This document shows, piece by piece, positions 42,969 through 52,879 of a stretch of DNA of 64,000 bases. The DNA is taken from positions 41,759,725 through 41,823,724 of the forward strand of contig NC_086031.1 in assembly GCF_036323735.1 (NCBI RefSeq), given 5' to 3'. The notes beneath the pieces are model-generated. The model worked only from the letters and a program-made list of their open reading frames with translations. It was not told the origin of the DNA and made no database searches. Position 1 is the stretch's first letter; the number at the start of each line of letters is the position of its first letter. The stretch comes from Rattus norvegicus (lineage: Eukaryota > Chordata > Mammalia > Rodentia > Muridae). Made by a program: the position numbers and the translations under genes.

Positions 42969-43486
42969 CACTGACTTTTTAGAAACAAACAAACAAACAG
43001 TTTTTGCTACCTTATTACAGTCTTCAGAAAATACTTAAAAACTAAAGTGTAATTTGGTCATATACAATAGGCATTAACTCGGAGGTAGATAACATGTAGC
43101 CAAGATGAGTGGCGCTTCCTTACAAAAAGATGGAATTAAATCATCAGCTACTTTATAAAATCCTAAACAAATTTTTCCCTAGTTGGCTTCTCTTGCACTC
43201 AGTTGGTACTGTTGGCCTACTATGCCTGAGGCCCTCGGTTGCAAACTGAGCACTTCAACCAAGATGTCGTACACCAGCCTATAATCCCTGCACTGTTTCT
43301 GGACAACCTGTGTTACTACGTTCTGCTTCTCCCCAACTGTCCCCAAATCCAACTCGCAGAAACCACACAGAGGTTTAAAACCATACACCCCATCTGGATG
43401 GACGATCTAGAGAGTCATGACCTCGAATTATTAACTTTTATAATGTTGGACAAGTAACTTGATAAGAAAGATATCCGCAGAGTGAT
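42969..43486. other. Intergenic sequence, no recognised element
   Basis: Apart from a CAAA run at 42985-42999 this looks unique. The 72-codon ORF at 43239-43457 has no recognised similarity. Confidence 0.4.
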
Positions 43487-43602
43487 GCCACCAACCTGTA
43501 ATCCCAGCACTTCCGAGGGGGAGGCAAGAGGATTGTAAATTCAAGCTCATCCTTGGTTAAAAGAGTGAATTCAAAGCCAGCCTGGGACACATGACACATT
43601 GT
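43487..43602 (+). mobile_element. B1-like SINE, diverged
   Basis: CTGTAATCCCAGCACTTCCG, AGGGGGAGGCAAGAGGATTG, AAAGCCAGCCTGGGACACAT. Confidence 0.75.
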
Positions 43603-44035
43603 TTTTAAAATAACCCATACTCCTTGAATGGCTTTAGGTTTAAAGTAACGTTTTAAAGGCGCATGCCCCCAACATCTACTAGCGATGTTTGAAAAAACAC
43701 AGAAGACACTTAAGTGTTGATCATTGTTAGAATTAGCGTTCTTTCTTTCCAGTCTTTCCTAGCTAACTCCTCCCAGAGCCGACCTCCCGATACGAGGCCA
43801 TTCGTGGGCACAGGGGTCAACACAGCTAAGAAAATACACCCACAAACATTTAAGAAAATGGAGGCTACCGCATGAAGCCGAAACTATAAAAGCCTTTTCT
43901 GACTTTAATGCACCCACGAACTCACAGACCAAAAACATTAAACGTTGAGTTGAAGGATAACGCCCAGGCCCTATTGGGCAGTCGCGTGACCTCTTCCTTG
44001 TCCGCCCCGCCCCTCCTCCTTAGCCCCCTCCCAGA

Positions 44036-44051
44036 CCCAGCATGCACCGCG
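44036..44051 (+). promoter_or_regulatory. ZNF143/THAP11-type site
   Basis: CCCAGCATGCACCGCG fits the 3' part of the known motif (CCCAGMATGCNNYGCG) without mismatch. The ACTACA part upstream is missing. Confidence 0.55.
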
Positions 44052-44205
44052 TCGACCTTTTATTTTTCGAGCGACCCCCTACTTTACGGCGCCTCCCAAT
44101 GACAACAGGCGCGGAGCATTGTGGTCCCGCGAGCCAGAGAGACACAGAGGAGGGAGGCCGGAAAGAGAAAGCAAAAGACCAGTGCGAGCCGGCCGGGCCG
44201 GTCCC

Positions 44206-44217
44206 TGCGCGTGCGCA
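44206..44217 (+). promoter_or_regulatory. NRF1 site
   Basis: TGCGCGTGCGCA; its reverse complement matches the NRF1 consensus YGCGCAYGCGCR at every position. It lies 140 bases before the start codon. Confidence 0.65.
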
Positions 44218-44269
44218 TGGGTAGCAGCAGGCCCGGAAAAGGCGTGGCCCACTCTACGGAGAGCGCATT

Positions 44270-44279
44270 GGGGCGGGGC
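44270..44279 (+). promoter_or_regulatory. GC box (Sp/KLF site)
   Basis: GGGGCGGGGC, a perfect Sp1-type box. Second and third boxes are at 44319-44328 (GGGGGCGGGC) and, inverted, 44002-44013. Confidence 0.6.
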
Positions 44280-44356
44280 CTCAATGCATTGGCGCGGAGT
44301 CCCGGAGGCAGGCGGGGAGGGGGCGGGCTAAGGGTGCGGGCGGAGGAGGAAGTGTC

Positions 44357-44514
44357 ATGGCGTCGGGCCGTGGAGCTTCTTCTCGCTGGTTCTTTACTCG
44401 AGAACAGCTGGAGAACACGCCGAGCCGCCGCTGCGGAGTGGAAGCGGATGAAGAGCTGTCGCATCGCCAGCAGGCGGCCAACCTCATCCAGGACATGGGG
44501 CAACGTCTTAATGT
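44357..44514 (+). CDS. Ccnt2: Ccnt2 coding exon 1 (cyclin T2 residues 1-53, split codon)
   Basis: The ATG has a good context (GTCATGG). The exon encodes MASGRGASSRWFFTREQLEN, TPSRRCGVEADEELS, RQQAANLIQDMGQRLN plus two bases of Val53. This is the N-terminus of cyclin T2, leading into the first cyclin-box helix. Cyclin T2 pairs with CDK9 to form P-TEFb, which phosphorylates RNA polymerase II and pausing factors in the nucleus. The donor must be after GT of Val53 because only then does exon 2 continue in frame as SQLT; this leaves GTATCCTTTT as intron start. The open frame past 44514 is intron. Confidence 0.97.
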
Positions 44515-44524
44515 GTATCCTTTT
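44515..44524 (+). other. U12-type 5' splice site of Ccnt2 intron 1
   Basis: The intron starts GTATCCTTTT, a match to the minor-spliceosome consensus RTATCCTTT and a poor match to the usual GTRAGT. Its position is fixed by the reading frame. A fitting branch sequence lies at 45191-45199. Confidence 0.85.
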
Positions 44525-45190
44525 CCTAGTTGCGGCCCTGCGTCCCACACGCCCCGGTCGCGCTCGCCGGGTGACCGGGCCTAGTGTCCCGGTAACATGG
44601 CGCCGTTCTCTCTCTGCGGTCTTTTGATCTCGGCAGAGAAACACAAAAAGCTAGGGCCCCAGCTGCGGCGGAGAGCCCAAGGAAGAGGAGATGTGCCGGG
44701 GAAGGCGGGCCGGGAGCCCGCGTTGTGTAACCTGTGTCGGGAAGCGCGTGATGCGGTAGGGAATAGCAGTGCTTCCCTGGCGAGAGAGGAATCCGGGATG
44801 AGCGAAGCCAAGGGGCGGCCCTTCCACTTCTTCAGAAGTCAGAAAAGGCCTTGAGACGTAGAAAGGTCCCAGATGTTTCACGGAAAGTGTTTTTCAAGGC
44901 TTCCTTGCCGGCTCCAGGGCGGCTCTGTTGCGCGGTGGGAACGCATAGAGATGTTTCATGTTCTTCGGGTGTGCGGCGCGCGCCTTTCGACTACTTTATT
45001 TCTACTGTACTAAGCTGTAGCCATTGCAAGTAACTCCTGGGCTCTTTCTACGTAGCGTATTAGAATAATTTGGCATTTGGCCTGATTTCTCTTCTCCCCG
45101 CAGACTTCTTACATTCAAGTTGAGAATAGGATTTTGTGTAAATGGAAAGGGGTTTTCCATTCAAATTAATTTAGTTTTTGCCCAGTTTAT
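44525..45190. other. Ccnt2 intron 1 body
   Basis: A short intron of 697 bases in total. The first part is still CpG-rich and the later part AT-rich. No repeats. Confidence 0.7.
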
Positions 45191-45211
45191 TTTCTAAACG
45201 TTGCATCCCAG
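45191..45211 (+). other. U12-type branch site and 3' splice site of Ccnt2 intron 1
   Basis: TTTCTAAAC (45191-45199) agrees with TTCCTTAAC at seven of nine positions. The likely branch adenosine is 13-14 bases before the AG at 45210-45211. A long polypyrimidine tract is lacking, as is usual for U12 introns. Confidence 0.75.
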
Positions 45212-45293
45212 CTCTCAGCTTACAATAAACACTGCGATTGTTTATATGCACAGGTTTTATATGCACCATTCTTTCACCAAATTCAACAGAAAT
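45212..45293 (+). CDS. Ccnt2: Ccnt2 coding exon 2 (residues 53-80)
   Basis: An 82-base exon: C completes Val53, then SQLTINTAIVYMHRFYMHHS and FTKFNRN. This is the first cyclin-box helices of cyclin T (YMHRFYM...SF is the family signature). Arg79 stands where human has Lys. The donor AAT|GTAAGT is an ordinary U2-type site. It is too short to appear as an ORF. The next exon was not found up to base 64000, so intron 2 is at least 18.7 kb long. Confidence 0.97.
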
Positions 45294-45574
45294 GTAAGTA
45301 CTGCTTTATTGTTTTAGTCGTCGAATGTTAAAATGAGTAGATACTGCAGAAACAAGTTGGTTGATCGTTGTTTTTACTATTAAATTGAATGTTCTGAGTT
45401 TTCCATAAGTGTGAGTTATGTAATAAACGTTTTGCCTCAAATGCAGAGGTGTGTGTGAGAGAGAGAATTTTATTAAACTGTAAGGCACAGAGTAAGCCTT
45501 TTGTTGTTGGATTTTGGTTTTTCTTTTTTCTTTTTTTTTTTTTTTTTGTGGTGGTGGGTGGTGGTTTGTTTTGA
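45294..45574. other. Start of Ccnt2 intron 2
   Basis: No repeat except a T run at 45518-45547 that is the tail of the following antisense B1. Confidence 0.5.
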
Positions 45575-45706
45575 GACAGGGTCTCGCTGTGTGGGTCTGA
45601 CTGTCCTGGACCTAAATATGTAGAGCAGGTTGGCCTTGAACTCAAAAGAGACACCTAGCTACCTCTTGTCTCACACTTGGGATTAAGGAATGTGCACCAA
45701 GCCTGA
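45575..45706 (-). mobile_element. B1 SINE, antisense
   Basis: TTGAGACAGGGTCTCGCTGT, TGACTGTCCTGGACCTAAAT, AGGTTGGCCTTGAACTCAAA, GGGATTAAGGAATGTGCACC. Confidence 0.88.
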
Positions 45707-47775
45707 CGGAGAAACAAGCGTGTTTTATTAATTTAAACTTTGCAGGTGGGGTGATTTATATTAGAATAATTTCAGTAATCACAACAGAATAATTTGGCCA
45801 AATCTAGTCATTGGAGAAGATACATTTAATTGTATAGGATTCGTTGTTTCAAATGTTAAGAATTGAGACTTGGGTAGTTACATTGCTTAGAAGTAATACT
45901 TTGAAAAGGCTACTGTTTAGAGAAATCCTGCAGTGAGGTTAATTACTGTGTGAAGAGGTTGTCAAGCAGCTTTGCTTTTGTCCCCTTACGCCAGTGTCAG
46001 CACTCCCAACTCACCACTCAAATACTGTGTTCGCTTTTGTTGAAGGAAGCCTGTCAGACAGTCTTTTCTGGTCTTGAATATAACATGTACATCTTGACAT
46101 CTGGGTAGTTATTTTAATAAATAAATTAGTTTGTTTACTCTGAGACTGTATCACCGTGCAATGCAAGATGGCCTCAAATTCTTGCCTGCCTCAGCCCTCC
46201 TTGAGTGCTGGCCTGTGCACCATACATGACTTCTAACTGTTTTAAAGCTATCAAAATTACTCAGAATAACATGTAATACATTTTTTAGTCCCCATTCTCA
46301 TATTACTTATAAATTTTAGCCCCATTAATTTTTCACTTCTTTATTATTTGCCTTGTAGTAGAATTTTGGTAGTGTTATTCTGAAAGGTACATTAGGAAAA
46401 TAGGCCACGTAAGGACTTAACTTCTTTGTGGATAGTTTGTGGAATTCAGCCTCTCATTGCTAAGCAAACAAGTTTAGAAAAGTTTGTTACATTGTTGCCT
46501 TTGAAGTGGCAGAAATTGTATGGTTTAGATTATTAATTTCTGCTTTAAGTTCAACTGATCTTAAGTCTAACCTGGTTTATCAAGTTTGCAAATTGCTTTT
46601 TTTTTTTTTTTTTTTTTTTGGACAGTGGAGTTTTCTTTATAACTGGGCTTTTGCAGTCCCTCTTCTGTTCTCTTTTCATCTTTTTTGAGTCATGCTCTTT
46701 CCCGATTAATTTGTATCACTCTTAGATCAATTTTGGTGCTGTAGAGAAGAAAAGAACCTACTGTTTATAATGCTTATGCTAAGAGAATCAAGTTTTTATT
46801 TCAGTTCTCTAAAAGTAGCAATGAATTAGCCAGCACTAAATAAACTTGGCTTTTTCAAATAGCCCCAAATAATGCTGGTAAAAACTACAAAACTCTTTAT
46901 AGAGCTGTAGATGTCCTATTTTTGTGAATGGGTTTGTTTTTCTATTTTCAGTAAAAGGTCTTTTTCTATTTTAACCACAGGTCTTGCTTTTTGAGCCCTT
47001 CCTTTATTTGTTTTTGTGGCCTGGTTTGTATGCTTTAAGCAAACATCCTTCCCAGTGGTAGAATCTGTCTCTTCAAATTTGCCTAGTTAGTCCAGGTCAC
47101 CCGGTTCTTGCTTCACCACTGTGCTTATTGCCTTAAGCATATGAAGGAGTACTTGAACACTTTGTCTTTCCTGGCCGGATAATTGAAATGTCTGTTTGGG
47201 GAAGCAGCAGCATCCCTCCTACCTCAGACGTCTTTCTTGCTTCTGTTTTTGTTGCTTAAAGGTGATTTCAAATACTCAAATTTCAAGTACCACGTACTTG
47301 TATCAGTAGTCCTCCCCACACACCTGATCTTTTAGTGATGTTAGTGATGATCTCTAATTGAACATCTTTCCTATTTAAATTCATATTTCCTGCATTATTG
47401 AATTTTTCTCAGAAGGTTATAATCAAGTATCATTTTAAAAAAACTCAAGTAACATTTGATAAATTAAACCCAACAGAATAAGAAGCTGAGATGCTAGAAC
47501 AAACGGTAAGGTCTGAACTGCCGTGCATCCATGATGCTAAGGTATCCTATAGTATTCAGTGCTTCGTTTCCATGTCTCAGATTGACAGATTCAAAAGTAA
47601 AAAGCATTTCTGTGCTTATTTAAGAGTGGAGTCAGTCTTACTTGTGTCTGTCACTGAGTAACCTTCAGTTTCAGTCATTCTAAGGAATAGGTGACTATGT
47701 AGTTTAAGAATAAAACTATCTTTAGGACTGGAAAATAAAGAATATCCTTTTTGGATCAAGCTTAAGAGAAGTCTA
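45707..47775. other. Ccnt2 intron 2, largely unique
   Basis: About 2 kb with little repeat content. There is an old antisense B1 remnant at 46135-46235 and a 23-base T run at 46598-46620. No coding exon of cyclin T2 recognised. Confidence 0.45.
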
Positions 47776-47890
47776 GTGGGCAGATGAGATGGCTTAGCGG
47801 GTAAAAGCACTTGCTGCCAAGCCTGATAACCTGAATATGACCTGTGGGACCCACACAGTAGAATCTCAGTCTCTCCCAATCAATATCTCT
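47776..47890 (+). mobile_element. tRNA-type SINE (B2/B4-like), diverged
   Basis: GGGCAGATGAGATGGCTTAG, CGGGTAAAAGCACTTGCTGC, CAAGCCTGATAACCTGAATA, TGTGGGACCCACACAG. Confidence 0.7.
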
Positions 47891-47969
47891 CTTTCTCTCC
47901 CTCACCCACTCCTCTTCCTGTCTCTCTCAATCACATAAAAATAAATATAAAAGCATATTTTTAAGATTT

Positions 47970-48181
47970 TTTTATGTGTATAGGTGTTTTGGTTGCGTAT
48001 AGATATCTATGCATATAGATATTACACACCTGTTATCTCCAGGGGCCAGAAGAAAGCATTGGATCCTCTGGAGCTGGAGTTACAGGTGGTTGTGAACCAC
48101 CATGTAGGTGCTGGGGATTGAACCTTGGTCCTCTAGAAGAACAGCAAGTGATTATAACCACCAAGCCATCTCTCCAGACCC
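47970..48181 (-). mobile_element. B3-type SINE, antisense
   Basis: ATGTGTATAGGTGTTTTGGT, GGGGCCAGAAGAAAGCATTG, TGGAGTTACAGGTGGTTGTG, CCTCTAGAAGAACAGCAAGT, CAAGCCATCTCTCCAGACCC. Confidence 0.88.
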
Positions 48182-48204
48182 ATAACTTTTTTTTTAATCA
48201 GTTT

Positions 48205-48333
48205 AGGCCTTGTGATGGTGGCACACACCTTTAATCCCAGCACTTGGGAAGCACATGCAGATGGATTTCTGTGAGTTCAAGGACAGGCAGGGCCACACAG
48301 AGAAACCTAGTCTTGAGGAAGAAAAAAAAACAA
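48205..48333 (+). mobile_element. B1 SINE
   Basis: TGTGATGGTGGCACACACCT, TTAATCCCAGCACTTGGGAA, GATTTCTGTGAGTTCAAGGA, AGAGAAACCTAGTCTTGAGG. Confidence 0.93.
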
Positions 48334-48433
48334 GGGGAGGGGGTATCAGTTTAGTAAAGTGTAACAACAGCCCTAGCCCATCAGTGTCTGATGTAAAACC
48401 TGAGGTCACAGCCTATCTTAAAAGACTGACCCA

Positions 48434-48536
48434 GGGGCTGGGGATTTAGCTCAGTGGTAGAGCGCTTACCTAGGAAGCGCAAGGCCCTGGGTTCGGTCCC
48501 CAGCTCCGAAAAAAAAAGAACCAAAAAAAAAAAAAA
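48434..48536 (+). mobile_element. ID SINE
   Basis: GGGGCTGGGGATTTAGCTCA, GCGCTTACCTAGGAAGCGCA, GGTTCGGTCCCCAGCTCCG, long A tail. It has a 14-bp target-site duplication AAAAGACTGACCCA at 48420-48433 and 48537-48550. Confidence 0.95.
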
Positions 48537-48550
48537 AAAAGACTGACCCA

Positions 48551-49044
48551 GCTTCTCTGTGAAACAGTTCATTCTTTTAGTTAGTTTTATTCATGGGTTT
48601 TGCTCTCGCCCCAGCCTCCCGAATGCTGGACTGCTAAAGTGGTGGCACCACGTCTAGCTAGTTCAGTTTAGGATGCATTTATTTCTGATCAAATCCAAGA
48701 GCTCCCTTAGCATCAGGTTATAAAAAGCATGCCTTTTCAAGTATCTTTGTCATGATCTGCTCTCCAGCACCTTTCCAATTGATGTGTTTTTGTCTTGCTG
48801 TCCATCTGTCTGTTTGTATTTTGGTTTTCCAAACTGGGACAAGGATGACAGCAACAAAGTCATTAACATGGAAGGAAAGCTTGAGCCTTCAACCCTAGAC
48901 AAAGAACTAAGGAATGCTGAGAGTGGGAGAAGTAGGCTTCCCAGGGAAGAGCACACCAACTGGTTATCCAATAGGAAACAACCATGAAACATACGTGTAT
49001 AATAAGTAACATTATATGGCCTGAAGAGGTTGTGCTCATATTAG
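48551..49044. other. Ccnt2 intron 2, no clear element
   Basis: A short antisense B1-like stretch at 48590-48660 (GCCCCAGCCTCCCGAATGCT); the rest is unassigned. Confidence 0.4.
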
Positions 49045-49049
49045 GAATG

Positions 49050-49100
<51 letters not shown>
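49045..49100. repeat. (CA)n microsatellite
   Basis: About 26 CA units. Confidence 0.97.
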
Positions 49101-49224
49101 CAAAATTAAAGAGGCCATAAGTTGGAGGGGAGGTGGTGGTAGATGGGAGGTAATGGAGGGAGAAAGGGGAAGGAAGAATTATAAACTCAAGACAATAAAG
49201 AAAAGAAAAAGCTTTCTTTCCTTT

Positions 49225-49362
49225 TTTAGTTTTTTGAGACAGGGTTTCTCTGTGTAGCCCTGCTATCCTGAAACCCACTATTTAGGCCAGGCTGGCTTCT
49301 AACTCACAGAGATCTGTCTGACTCTGCATCCCAAATTCTAGTGTGTGCCACCATGCCCGGAC
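49225..49362 (-). mobile_element. B1 SINE, antisense
   Basis: TTTTGAGACAGGGTTTCTCT, GTGTAGCCCTGCTATCCTGA, CAGGCTGGCTTCTAACTCAC, GTGTGTGCCACCATGCCCGG. Confidence 0.93.
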
Positions 49363-49429
49363 ATGTATTTTTTATGTGCATTCTCTCTAAGGTTGTTAGA
49401 TTACCTAGAACTGAGGTTGACAGTAATGA

Positions 49430-49978
49430 GCCGTTGCAGTAATAAAATAATAATGCAGTAATAATAAAAATGGGGCGGAACTGGTTCCCACTCGAACCCT
49501 GGCAGTCTGGTTCTCTTCGCTAGTTCTGGTTCTGGCAGGCCATTGGAACTAGAGCTAATTTATCTAAGCAGCTCCATGCTGCCCCCATCTACTTTCCGAC
49601 CTGCTGTCGGTGAGCCATTCCCACGCAAACCCTGTCAGGCCACCCCGCCCTCACAGCTCCCTTGGCTGGTTTCCACCACACCAGGCATACACATCCCAAT
49701 TCCATAGCAGCCCAGTGCATCCAGCCACTATACACTCTCTTGAACTCAATTAAGTCACCACACATCACACAATATCCTCTGATCCAATTGATAAAATATA
49801 ATTTACCCATCTAGGTAACACAAAATCCTGTCCACACCCATGCCTTTAGAATAGTCATAATAATCTGTAATATGTGCAGAGAGGAATCCACCATGTTCTC
49901 TCAGCTCCCTCCTCGTTGTGGCTTCCTTTGCCTCTCTAAAACTTTTCTCCAGTCCATCCTTCTTGTCCAGTGACATTG
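49430..49978. mobile_element. Unassigned repeat-like block, possibly LTR
   Basis: About 550 GC-richer bases with a sharp change against the surroundings, followed directly by the antisense head of a tRNA-type SINE (CCTCGGAAAGAGCAGCCAGT, CTTAACCACTGAGCCAGCAC at 49987-50028). It seems inserted in that SINE. I cannot name it or prove termini. Confidence 0.35.
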
Positions 49979-50035
49979 AACCTGGTCCTCGGAAAGAGCA
50001 GCCAGTGCTCTTAACCACTGAGCCAGCACCATAGT

Positions 50036-50621
50036 GTGTTTTTTAGGACTATTACTGCCTTTCTAGAGGTCCTGCAGTCAGACATGCTTTTAATATGAAA
50101 ACTTTAATGCATTGTAGTTCTTCTTGTTTAAGTACCCAAGAGTTAGGCCAGGTAAGTACTTAGAACCAATAATCTTCAGGGATAAATGTTTTGATTTATG
50201 AGACTACCTCAGCTTCATGTTTTATTCATATGTATCCTGTGTACGTGTTCACTTGACAACAGCTATACAAAACAAATCTGCTTGTGCTAAACATTTTTTG
50301 TATTTTGGGCACTATACTCATTCTAGTCTTGAACTGTGTGGCCCTCAGTAGTCCCAAACAGTCTTCCCACCTCAGTCTCCTCTTGGGCCATCATTTTATT
50401 TTTACTTTCTTGCCTACAGTAGTGGCTTCTTCGTTTTTAATTAGTGTCACTGGAAGCATGAAGACAGTCTTCCTACATTCCTTACCTCCTCGTTGGTGTG
50501 GGAGACTGTTCTTTATTCATTCAGGGAGTGCTGCTTTTCTTTCTCCCCATTCCTCTGTTGGGCTGTAAGAGTGGGGAGTGTTTTACTCACGTTAGATCAC
50601 CAATGCCTAGAGAGGTAGTTT
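50036..50621. other. Ccnt2 intron 2, no recognised element
   Basis: Unique-looking. The 94-codon ORF at 50284-50568 has no recognised similarity. Confidence 0.4.
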
Positions 50622-50931
50622 CTCACAGAGGTTCTCAACCTATCACTGTCAGAGAGGTTTGGTCTTGGCTTCACTTTTCACATAGATGCACTTAGGATAG
50701 GCGTTTTAACCTGCCTTATGCCTGTGACCCTTTAGTACAGTTCCTTGTGTTGTGGTTACCCCTCCCCCCAACAGTAAAGTTTATTCTTATTGCTACTTCA
50801 TAACTAATTTTGCTACTGATATGGATTATAATGTAAATATCTGCTTCTGAATGGTCCTACCTAACCCCTGGGAAAAAGTCATTGGACTCCCCAAAAGGGT
50901 TGTGACCCACAGGTTGAGGACCACTGATCGA
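50622..50931. mobile_element. URR1-like hAT non-autonomous DNA transposon
   Basis: The ends are inverted repeats: CAGAGGTTCTCAACCT on the left, AGGTTGAGGACCACTG on the right. Inside the right end is GGTTGTGACCCACAGG, as in the rodent URR1/Charlie group. At 310 bases it has no coding capacity. The 8-base target duplication is not preserved. Confidence 0.8.
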
Positions 50932-51942
50932 AAGTATTCCATTATTGAAAATTATTACAGGTGTGTGGTAAACGAAACAGTAGAATGGGAGTTAAGATAA
51001 ACCTTTCCATGTCTTATAGTACTAGCTGCTAACTATTTTGGGGTCTCCTTTCCGGAAGATTCTGTGCAGGTTTAAGCTTGCACAGGTCTCTCGCATTACA
51101 GAAGTTTCTCTTTTCCTGTAGTTCTCATATGTAGCACACGGTATTGACTTGGGAACACAGACTTGGATTTTAATCCCAGATAAGGTGTGGTGTAGTTACT
51201 TATTGCAGCATAAGGATCAGCCCAGGGCTCTTGTGCACGCTGAGCCTGTGCTCTACAACTGGGCTACCTCCCAAGCAAGGCAGTATTAGTTTGTAAGATG
51301 GTATGCATCAGAAGGCGTAGTGTAGACCGAGTGAATCTTTCTCATCAGTTTTGTCGTTGCTGGGGTGAGTGGGTGGGGTTATGACTGGTCTCGAGTGCAT
51401 AGAAGCTGGGAATGCCTTTCACCATTTCTAAGCACAGAGGCCTGCAGTGGTTCTTCCCCTGCGGGGGGCAGGGCCGGGAGAGAGGTCTGGCCAGTCCTGA
51501 GATGGAGGAATGCTGGATTAACCTAAAAACTTAAATAAAGAAGGGCAGAGTGGATGCCAATTAAAGTTCTGTTGTTGCCACTAAATTAATTAGCAGATTC
51601 AGTTAATTTCTTATAATAAATTATCACATGCCCCTTTCTCCAAGGACCTTAATAAAACTTATGTACATGATTTTTCTTTTTAAATTAAGGGCTCTGGGGA
51701 CAGTTTGGTACTTCTAAAGTTTTAAGTTTAAATTTACTGTTAACAGTAAACACTGCCGTTGTGTGAACTGTTAATGTGTTACTTAGTTTGAGCATGCTCC
51801 ACATTTCTCACATCTTCTTAGTAAGGTATTCTAACCTTGTCATTTAATCTCTTAGTGTAAATTTGTTAATTTGTAAATTTTGTTATTAGTTTAATTTTGC
51901 TTTCATTATCTCCTGCTGAGGATTATTTAATGATTTCATTGA
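50932..51942. other. Ccnt2 intron 2, mostly unique
   Basis: About 1 kb. A tRNA-SINE-like antisense remnant lies at 51210-51275 (GCTCTTGTGCACGCTGAGCC). No exon recognised. Confidence 0.4.
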
Positions 51943-52084
51943 AGAAAGGAGGAGGAGGAGGAGGAGGTAGTGGCGATGGTGGTGGTGGTGGTGGTGGTGG
52001 TGGTGGTGGTGGTGGTGGTGAAGGTGGTGGTGGTGAAGGTGGTGGTGGTGGTGGTGGTGGTGGCAATGGTGGCAATGGTGGAGG
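51943..52084. repeat. (GGA)n(GGT)n triplet repeat
   Basis: GGA units, then about 35 GGT/GGC/GAA-interrupted triplets. The poly-Gly and poly-His ORFs over it are artefacts. It is the tail of the following antisense B1. Confidence 0.96.
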
Positions 52085-52089
52085 TTAGT

Positions 52090-52190
52090 GTTAGGTAGTC
52101 CTGGTTGTTTTAGAACTCTGTAGACCAGACTGCCCACAGAGATCCACCTGCCTCTGCTGGGATTAAAGGGGTGCCCCATACACCCAGCCT
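52090..52190 (-). mobile_element. B1 SINE, antisense, internally deleted
   Basis: TAGTCCTGGTTGTTTTAGAA, TCTGTAGACCAGACTGCCCA, GAGATCCACCTGCCTCTGCT, GGGATTAAAGGGGTGCCCCA; the CCGAGTG block is missing. Confidence 0.85.
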
Positions 52191-52479
52191 AAAGAGTAAC
52201 TTCTTTAAATTCTTGGATTTCTTGCTGTGTGCTCTGAAACACTCATATGAGCTGGGTATCCTCTTTCTCTTTTTTCATGTAAATAAGGAAGATAGGAATC
52301 ATGAAGGTTAAATTCCCTTTTTTTGAAGTCACACAGCTCAGTGACAAAAATAAGTCTAACTCAGACGTGACTTCCATCTCTGTGCTCCTGGGGCCTCTTT
52401 GTATTTCTGAAATTTCCCACTAAAAGCACTGTGTAAAAGGCAATTGTGTGGGAAGGGTGATTCATTAGCTACTGTCATA

Positions 52480-52710
52480 GAGTTTTCATTGCTGTGCACA
52501 GACACCATGACCAAGAACTCTTCTTATAATGGCCACATTTAATTGGGGCTGGGTTACAGGATCAGAGGTTCAGTCCATCATCATCAAGTTGGGAACCTGG
52601 CAGCATCCAGGCAGGCATGGTGCAGGAGGAGCTGAGAGTGCCACATCTTCATCCGAAGGCTGCTAGCAGAATTCTGGCTTCCAGGCAGCTAGGATGAGGG
52701 TTGAAGATTC
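52480..52710 (-). mobile_element. Rodent dispersed repeat related to 'R'
   Basis: TTTTCATTGCTGTGCACAGA, CACCATGACCAAGAACTCTT, GGATCAGAGGTTCAGTCCAT, GGCAGCATCCAGGCAGGCAT. Confidence 0.6.
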
Positions 52711-52879
52711 ATTTTTATTAACGTGTTTTTCTCTAAGCAGATAAATAAAGCGTTCATAACCTAGTGATTGTACCGTGCATATCTTGATTTTTGGTAGTTA
52801 TACTTAGATGGTGCGTTCTCATCCCGTCTAGCTTACCTTCTTGTGTGCCCTTACCATCCTTTCAGTGGAATGTGTCAGT

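Larger units (their letters stand above)
43980..44780 (+). promoter_or_regulatory. CpG-island promoter of Ccnt2
   Basis: An abrupt shift from AT-rich DNA to GC-rich DNA with many CpGs, which encloses the Ccnt2 start codon and the start of intron 1. It contains GC boxes at 44002-44013, 44270-44279 and 44319-44328, an NRF1 palindrome and a ZNF143-type site, inverted CCAAT words (ATTGG at 44266 and 44289) and purine-rich GGAA (ETS-like) words, one next to the ATG. It fits a broad, TATA-less housekeeping promoter. A TATAAAAG at 43885-43892 lies just outside. Confidence 0.85.

Noticed and set aside
43239..43457. 72-codon ORF upstream of Ccnt2
   Set aside because: No similarity recognised and no promoter or splice evidence.
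43885..43892. TATAAAAG as a Ccnt2 TATA box
   Set aside because: It lies about 470 bases before the start codon and outside the CpG island, whose features fit TATA-less initiation. It cannot be decided without start-site data.
44507..44520. Alternative Ccnt2 donor AAT|GTGTAT two bases earlier
   Set aside because: It would join exon 2 out of frame and lose the conserved SQLTINTA sequence; only the GTATCC donor keeps the frame.
44084..44644. 186-codon minus-strand ORF across the Ccnt2 promoter
   Set aside because: CpG islands lack stop codons by composition. It overlaps Ccnt2 exon 1 antisense and has no recognised domain.
51886..52179. Poly-His and poly-Gly ORFs
   Set aside because: Artefact of a GGT/GGA triplet array at the tail of a B1.
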